A stretch of DNA of 64,000 nt. It comes from Nitrosomonas sp. Nm84 (GTDB lineage: Bacteria; Pseudomonadota; Gammaproteobacteria; Burkholderiales; Nitrosomonadaceae). The position numbers were made by a program, and so were the translations under genes. Location of the stretch: positions 21,506-85,505 of the forward strand of contig NZ_QJJP01000015.1 of assembly GCF_003201565.1 (NCBI RefSeq). Direction: 5' to 3'. The notes below the pieces were generated by a model. That model saw only the letters and a list, made by a program, of their open reading frames with translations. It searched no databases and was not told the DNA's origin. Position 1 is the stretch's first letter, and every line of letters begins with the position of its first letter. Shown here piece after piece: positions 60,129 through 64,000 of the stretch.

Positions 60129-61205
60129 TTACCGGGCCATGATCGTGTACTTGAAGCTGTCGGGGTCCAGTTGATTCAATGCTTTTCCGCCGGTCTCCCC
60201 GTTCGGATACATGAAATACGCAAGCTTGGTTCGAGAATTCGGTAGAACAACATCGTGGGCAGTATTGTAGGCGAGCCAGTTCATTTCCCAGGCACCGAAC
60301 AGCTTCTTGCGCATCGCCACGACTTTCGGATCGTTGATCGGCAAGTTGCCGGGCGGCTCTTCCAACACCACTTTGCGCACGTCGGCAGGATCGACCGGCA
60401 CCCAGCCTATGCCTTGAGCGAAGAATTCAGCGCGACAATGCTGTCCCTTGCTCGCGTTGGTGCTGCCGATCCCGAGGCTCTTATAACCCAACTGCGAGGG
60501 TGCAATGCGTATCCCATAAATATCGCGAGCCGCCAAGCCGACCGATCGCGCCAAGCCGACGAACAAGGCATTGAGATCGCCGCATTTGCCGCCAAAATAG
60601 CGCGTCTCCAACATCGTCTTGATGTCGCCCCAGCCGCAACCTATGACCTTTGGATCGCGAAAAGTGTTGTCCACGACCCATTCATAGATCGCATGCGCCT
60701 TTTCGATATCTGTTCTAGCATACCGGGTGATGTCTTGTGCGGTCTCGCGTACGATGCCATCGGTCGGAATGAGCTCCGTCGACTCGGTGTAGAGCTTCAT
60801 TTCGGCATGCGACAGGCTAAGTGCATTCGGATTCGATCCGGAGAAATCCACGGCACGGTCGCGTGTTGCGAAGCGGCTGATGACTTCGAGTACGGGGACT
60901 TTCTCGTGCTCTTGCCATTCCACATAGAGCATCTCCATACCGTATTTCGGCTCGGTAATGACGCTCATCTGTCCGTTTCCGATCCATGTGCTGCCCAGCG
61001 GCGTATGCCAGTCGGTCTTCGCCGTGTATGGTAACGGAACCCAGGCACGCGAAACACCGGAAGGATTGGCAATTTCCAGCTTTGTGACCAATTCAAAAGT
61101 GCGCCAGCCCTCACCTTGTGGCGTAGCGGTCGCATCGCGTACGGTCGGCAGCCCGGCAATGAATGGGGTTGCAAGGGCGGCTTGCAGAAAAGTGCGTCGT
61201 TTCAT
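60129..61205 (-). CDS. Tat-exported transglutaminase-like protein
   Basis: 358 residues. The N-terminus MKRRTFLQAALATPF has the twin-arginine pattern RRxFL with a hydrophobic core and likely cleavage near ATAT. The transglutaminase-like fold keeps the Cys-His-Asp triad: C208 in FGGKCGDLNALF, H256 in KGQHCRAEFF, D272 in WVPVDPADV. Such exported bacterial proteins are mostly cysteine proteases or peptide-modifying enzymes; the substrate is unknown. GGAGAG precedes the ATG. By eye the gene is clearly richer in GC than its neighbours, suggesting transfer. Confidence 0.85.
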   Translation of the reverse strand: MKRRTFLQAALATPFIAGLPTVRDATATPQGEGWRTFELVTKLEIANPSGVSRAWVPLPYTAKTDWHTPLGSTWIGNGQMSVITEPKYGMEMLYVEWQEHEKVPVLEVISRFATRDRAVDFSGSNPNALSLSHAEMKLYTESTELIPTDGIVRETAQDITRYARTDIEKAHAIYEWVVDNTFRDPKVIGCGWGDIKTMLETRYFGGKCGDLNALFVGLARSVGLAARDIYGIRIAPSQLGYKSLGIGSTNASKGQHCRAEFFAQGIGWVPVDPADVRKVVLEEPPGNLPINDPKVVAMRKKLFGAWEMNWLAYNTAHDVVLPNSRTKLAYFMYPNGETGGKALNQLDPDSFKYTIMAR

Positions 61206-61304
61206 TTAATCTCTCCAGGTTGAATGCATCCGACCGGCGTTGAATCCGTGCTTGCGGCGTATTTGACGAAGTGGGATAAATTCCGTGTGCCTGCTCGATA
61301 GGAT

Positions 61305-62456
61305 TTAATACGCTTGTTGTTGATATTGAAGGTATTCAATGACATCCTTTTTTGAACCTTTAAAACACGGAGTGATTTGTCGACGCGCAAGAGAATTCAG
61401 ATAAAGCGGATCGTAATAATATTTTACAAGTTTCTCGATCCACACTTTGTTCGATAAAATCTCGTTCATATTCGAAAAATCCAGTTGTGCATTCTCCAAA
61501 TCGTTCAACACTTCCTGAAACCTCATTCCTCCTAGTTTTCTGCTGATCATTTGCAATGAATGCTTGTATCTTTCAAACAGCTGCATAGCCTGGCCATGCA
61601 ATGTTTCTGGTTTTTGCGATTGCCATTCTTTTCCTTGTTGCGCATGACCGATCACGGTGTTGAGCACATAATCCTCAAAAATATTGTCCACTCTTACTTC
61701 AAAAGGTTCATCAAGCCAGATGACTTCGGAAGATCTCATGCAGACAAAGAAATTGGCTGGCACGCAAATTTTTCCGATGCTTCGACTTTCATCCTCGACC
61801 AGCAACGGTACGTCAAATTGCGTTTGGTTTTCTAATTTCAGCAAATTCACTGCCAACCGATTTTCAAAATCAATCTGCGTCGGCTGAGGGATGGAGATTC
61901 CCCCAAAAGCAGATCCTCGATGCTGGGCAATGCCTTCCAAATCAACGCAGGGATAATTATTTCTTACTTCATGAATCAGCTTGGTTTTTCCGCTTCCCGT
62001 CGGCCCCGTAATAACCAGTAATTTCTTATTTTCGCTGAATGTATCAATAACATTCATTAAAAATGCACGCACTATTTTATAGCCGCCAACAATCAATGGT
62101 CTTTCAACGCCTGCCTCTTGTAGCCATTGTTGGGTAATCTGCGACCGCTTGCCACCGCGAAAACAATACAACACAGCCCGGGGATTTTCCTGCACAAACT
62201 TCAGCCACTGATCCAGACGATTCTGTTTCACAGAACCTGAAACAATCTGATAACCGAGATGAATTGCGGCCTCTTGACCCTGGTGCTTGTAAGTAGTCCC
62301 AACCAGCACGCGATCTTCATTATCCAGTATGGGCATGTTGACGGACCCAGGCAGAGAACCTTGCAGAAACTCGACCGGCGCGCGCACATCGATCAGCGGC
62401 GTTTCCGTTACGAATAATTCTTTAAATTCATCAATCCTGATATTTTGATTACTCAA
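61305..62456 (-). CDS. mnmH: tRNA 2-selenouridine synthase
   Basis: 383 residues. An N-terminal rhodanese domain with catalytic Cys98 (LYCFRGGKRSQ) and a C-terminal P-loop domain, GPTGSGKT (151-158), are the MnmH (SelU/YbbB) architecture. It replaces sulphur by selenium in 2-thiouridine at tRNA wobble position 34, via a geranylated intermediate, using selenophosphate. It overlaps selD by eight bases and is translated after it. Confidence 0.95.
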   Translation of the reverse strand: MSNQNIRIDEFKELFVTETPLIDVRAPVEFLQGSLPGSVNMPILDNEDRVLVGTTYKHQGQEAAIHLGYQIVSGSVKQNRLDQWLKFVQENPRAVLYCFRGGKRSQITQQWLQEAGVERPLIVGGYKIVRAFLMNVIDTFSENKKLLVITGPTGSGKTKLIHEVRNNYPCVDLEGIAQHRGSAFGGISIPQPTQIDFENRLAVNLLKLENQTQFDVPLLVEDESRSIGKICVPANFFVCMRSSEVIWLDEPFEVRVDNIFEDYVLNTVIGHAQQGKEWQSQKPETLHGQAMQLFERYKHSLQMISRKLGGMRFQEVLNDLENAQLDFSNMNEILSNKVWIEKLVKYYYDPLYLNSLARRQITPCFKGSKKDVIEYLQYQQQAY

Positions 62457-63498
62457 AGATCACCGCTTTATCTTGACGAGGCAAAACCTCTCCAATAATT
62501 TCAGCAGATTTAAACTTACTGCGCAAAGCTTGAATCATGGCATGACTGGCTTCAGAGGAAACACTTAATAACAAGCCTCCGCTTGTCTGTGGATCATGAA
62601 TTAAAAGCCTGTGAAGATTATCCAGATTTGAGGCATCGATGTTATGCTCGGTGTATTCCGCATTTGTCCTATGAGCCTTCGTCAAGAAAGAGTTTTCCAA
62701 ACAGAAAAAGGTCTTAGTAAACCGCGGAAGCTTTTCTGCCTGAATGCTTAAAGTCACCTGGCTGGCATTGGCGAGTTGCATGGCATGACCGGAGAAACCA
62801 AAGCCTGTGATATCCGTCGCAGCGCGAACAGCTATTTGCAAATCCGCAGTCATGTAATCAATGATGTTATTGATGGTCGCCATACTCTGCAGGGCTTCTA
62901 GGATATCTTCTTCTTGAGACTGCTGTCTTTTTAAAGAAGCCGTCATGGTCCCTGTGCCCAGTGCTTTAGTGAGAATCAAATGATCTCCGGCTTGAGCCCC
63001 AGCATTGGTCCACACTTGACTGGGATTGACGAATCCGGTGACCGACAGGCCAAACTTCAAAGTATCATCATCAATAGAATGTCCACCGACGAAATTGGCT
63101 CCAGCCTCTGCGATCTTATCACTGGCTCCTTGCAGCACATCAACGATGATGTGTTCAGCCATGCTGGTCAAAGGAAATGCCAGAATCCCCATGGCGGTTA
63201 TCGGTTTGCCGCCCATGGCATAAACATCGCTGAGCGCATTAGCGGCTGCAATTTCACCAAAAAGCTTCGGCGTGTCTACGATAGGCGTAAAAAAATCCAA
63301 AGTTTGAACCAAGGCGATCTCTTCATTGATTTTATAAATAGCAGCATCATCAAATAACCCACCATCCACCAACAAAGCTGGATGCGCTGGCGGAAATCTT
63401 ACCTGCTGCAAAATTCGACGAAGCTCCGAGGCTGCAACTTTAGCGGCACAGCCCCCTTTTTGCACAGTCTGCGTCAATGCGATTTTTTCTGAATTCAT
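62449..63498 (-). CDS. selD: Selenide, water dikinase (selenophosphate synthetase)
   Basis: 349 residues. It makes selenophosphate from selenide and ATP. The active-site residue is a standard cysteine (C17) with K20 in QKGGCAAK, so no selenocysteine recoding is needed here. The AIRS-type N- and C-domains are complete (ALSDVYAMGGKPITAM; GGHSIDDDTLKFGLSVTGFV). Co-transcribed with mnmH, pointing to use of selenium for tRNA. selA, selB and a tRNA-Sec are not in the window. Confidence 0.96.
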   Translation of the reverse strand: MNSEKIALTQTVQKGGCAAKVAASELRRILQQVRFPPAHPALLVDGGLFDDAAIYKINEEIALVQTLDFFTPIVDTPKLFGEIAAANALSDVYAMGGKPITAMGILAFPLTSMAEHIIVDVLQGASDKIAEAGANFVGGHSIDDDTLKFGLSVTGFVNPSQVWTNAGAQAGDHLILTKALGTGTMTASLKRQQSQEEDILEALQSMATINNIIDYMTADLQIAVRAATDITGFGFSGHAMQLANASQVTLSIQAEKLPRFTKTFFCLENSFLTKAHRTNAEYTEHNIDASNLDNLHRLLIHDPQTSGGLLLSVSSEASHAMIQALRSKFKSAEIIGEVLPRQDKAVIFE

Positions 63499-63543
63499 GA
63501 ATGCTGGCCTTGCCTCGATAATCCGTACATCTTAACACGCTTA

Positions 63544-63755
63544 TTATGCGGTCTTTTTCAACTGTGCCACAAACCAGTTTTGCTCAAACTTCACTGAACT
63601 GATGTAATTCAATGTCGAATGCAGCCTTTCGTGGTTGTAGTAGTTAAGACAATGAATCACTTCAGCCATTGCTTGGCAATGTGTTTCAAACCACATGTCA
63701 TCAATCTGCCCACCTTCAACAACCTCTACAGGCTTTCAATGGGAGTATTGATGCT
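63544..63755 (-). pseudogene. IS3-family orfB C-terminal relic
   Basis: On the minus strand the frame ending at 63544 reads YYNHERLHSTLNYISSVKFE and QNWFVAQLKKTA, the end of IS3-family transposase OrfB. Upstream, in another frame, NTPIESL followed by a stop and LLKV match the catalytic-Glu segment NAPIESFWxxLK. Frameshift and stop show decay. The rest of the element is absent. Confidence 0.7.
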
Positions 63756-63799
63756 CCTATGTCAAATAATTGTGATTGTTTTAGACAAACCAGCGAGAA

Positions 63800-63885
63800 T
63801 CATCGGTATAGCTCACGAACAATGTAACGATCAGGCAACGTTGAGTTTCTTTATTTGACATTCCTTGTGCTATACGTCGCATCAC
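63800..63885 (-). pseudogene. Fragment resembling a LuxR-type HTH domain
   Basis: MRRIAQGMSNKETQRCLIV, read on the minus strand, resembles the recognition region of LuxR/NarL-family regulators (consensus like LIAQGMSNKEIARRL). The frame ends within a few codons and no N-terminal domain is present. Only about 20 residues support this, so it is tentative. Confidence 0.35.
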
Positions 63886-63965
63886 AAAGACTCCTGCACA
63901 ACCTTCCCTGTCAGTGCAATAACCGACTAAAATAAAGGTAATAGACTAGACGGTTGGGGCAAAAG

Positions 63966-64000
63966 ATGCAGATGAGTTTTGGAACACTGGAACTGGCACA
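63966..64000 (+). CDS. Start of an unidentified gene, cut by window edge
   Basis: Eleven codons, MQMSFGTLELA, run off the window. GGGGC lies several bases before the ATG. It could be the beginning of a transposase given the IS relic beside it, but too little is visible to say. Confidence 0.25.
   Translation, partial: MQMSFGTLELA

Noticed and set aside
60255..61034. 259-codon plus-strand open frame opposite the transglutaminase gene
   Set aside because: It is the antisense of a gene with an intact catalytic triad, signal sequence and ribosome binding site; the long frame follows from high GC.
62449..63498. Selenocysteine-containing SelD
   Set aside because: The active-site codon at residue 17 is a cysteine codon, not TGA.

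Overview
The window looks like chromosomal DNA of a betaproteobacterium of the Nitrosomonas type. This is inferred from low-to-middle GC by eye, blocks of gene order common in Betaproteobacteria (hfq-hflX-hflK-hflC-hisZ-purA; ilvI-ilvH-ilvC-psd-pssA-leuA; proS next to a lytic transglycosylase and divergent from rppH; trxA-rho-rpmE), hopanoid genes, and a periplasmic di-heme cytochrome c peroxidase. No rRNA, tRNA, CRISPR array or intact mobile element was seen. Most of the window is housekeeping sequence on the minus strand.

Layout. 1-3.4 kb: an outer-membrane porin, two small secreted proteins of unknown function, two inverted degenerate copies of a dispersed repeat, and a GNAT acetyltransferase. 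3.4-9.9 kb: the hfq-hflX-hflK-hflC block, a strong hairpin with a T-run, then DUF2065-hisZ-purA-GNAT (RNA chaperone, membrane protease control, histidine and purine synthesis). 10-14.4 kb: cytochrome c peroxidase, rppH, proS and an SLT lysozyme-like protein. 14.4-24.2 kb: branched-chain amino acid and phosphatidylethanolamine synthesis (ilvI, ilvH, ilvC, psd, pssA, leuA) ending in a TlpA-like thioredoxin, preceded by nit and tldD. 24.4-28.6 kb: glnE, a type IV pilin behind a clear sigma-54 promoter, and a DUF4156 lipoprotein. 28.8-35.3 kb: an MsbA-like ABC exporter facing a hopanoid/outer-membrane lipid group (hpnG, shc, mlaA) and an ExbB-like protein without a partner. 35.4-45.2 kb: xseA, DUF423, dsbB, xerD, ogt, htpG (with a sigma-32 promoter), a cupin, rpmE, rho and trxA. 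45.4-49.2 kb: a ferric iron ABC transporter (fbpA-fbpB-fbpC order on the minus strand) behind a Fur-box-like site. 49.3-52.9 kb: a DUF3750 protein and two unusual membrane-associated GTPase-like proteins.

53.5-64 kb is more accessory in character. It starts with a 1853-residue c-di-GMP protein: ten PAS modules arising partly by internal duplication, intact GGDEF and EAL domains, and a C-terminal segment resembling the CZB zinc-binding domain. Then come an IS3-family relic that fuses the start of orfA to the end of orfB, a 63-residue proline-rich protein with its own ribosome binding site and terminator, a GC-richer Tat-exported transglutaminase-like protein, the mnmH-selD pair for 2-selenouridine in tRNA, and a second IS3-family relic beside a fragment resembling a LuxR-type DNA-binding domain.

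No complete novel defence or mobile system was found. The best candidates for undescribed biology are the DUF3750/dual-GTPase module, the PAS-array/GGDEF/EAL/CZB-like protein, the proline-rich peptide, the Cys-rich secreted protein, and a cluster of DnaA-box-like sites upstream of xseA.
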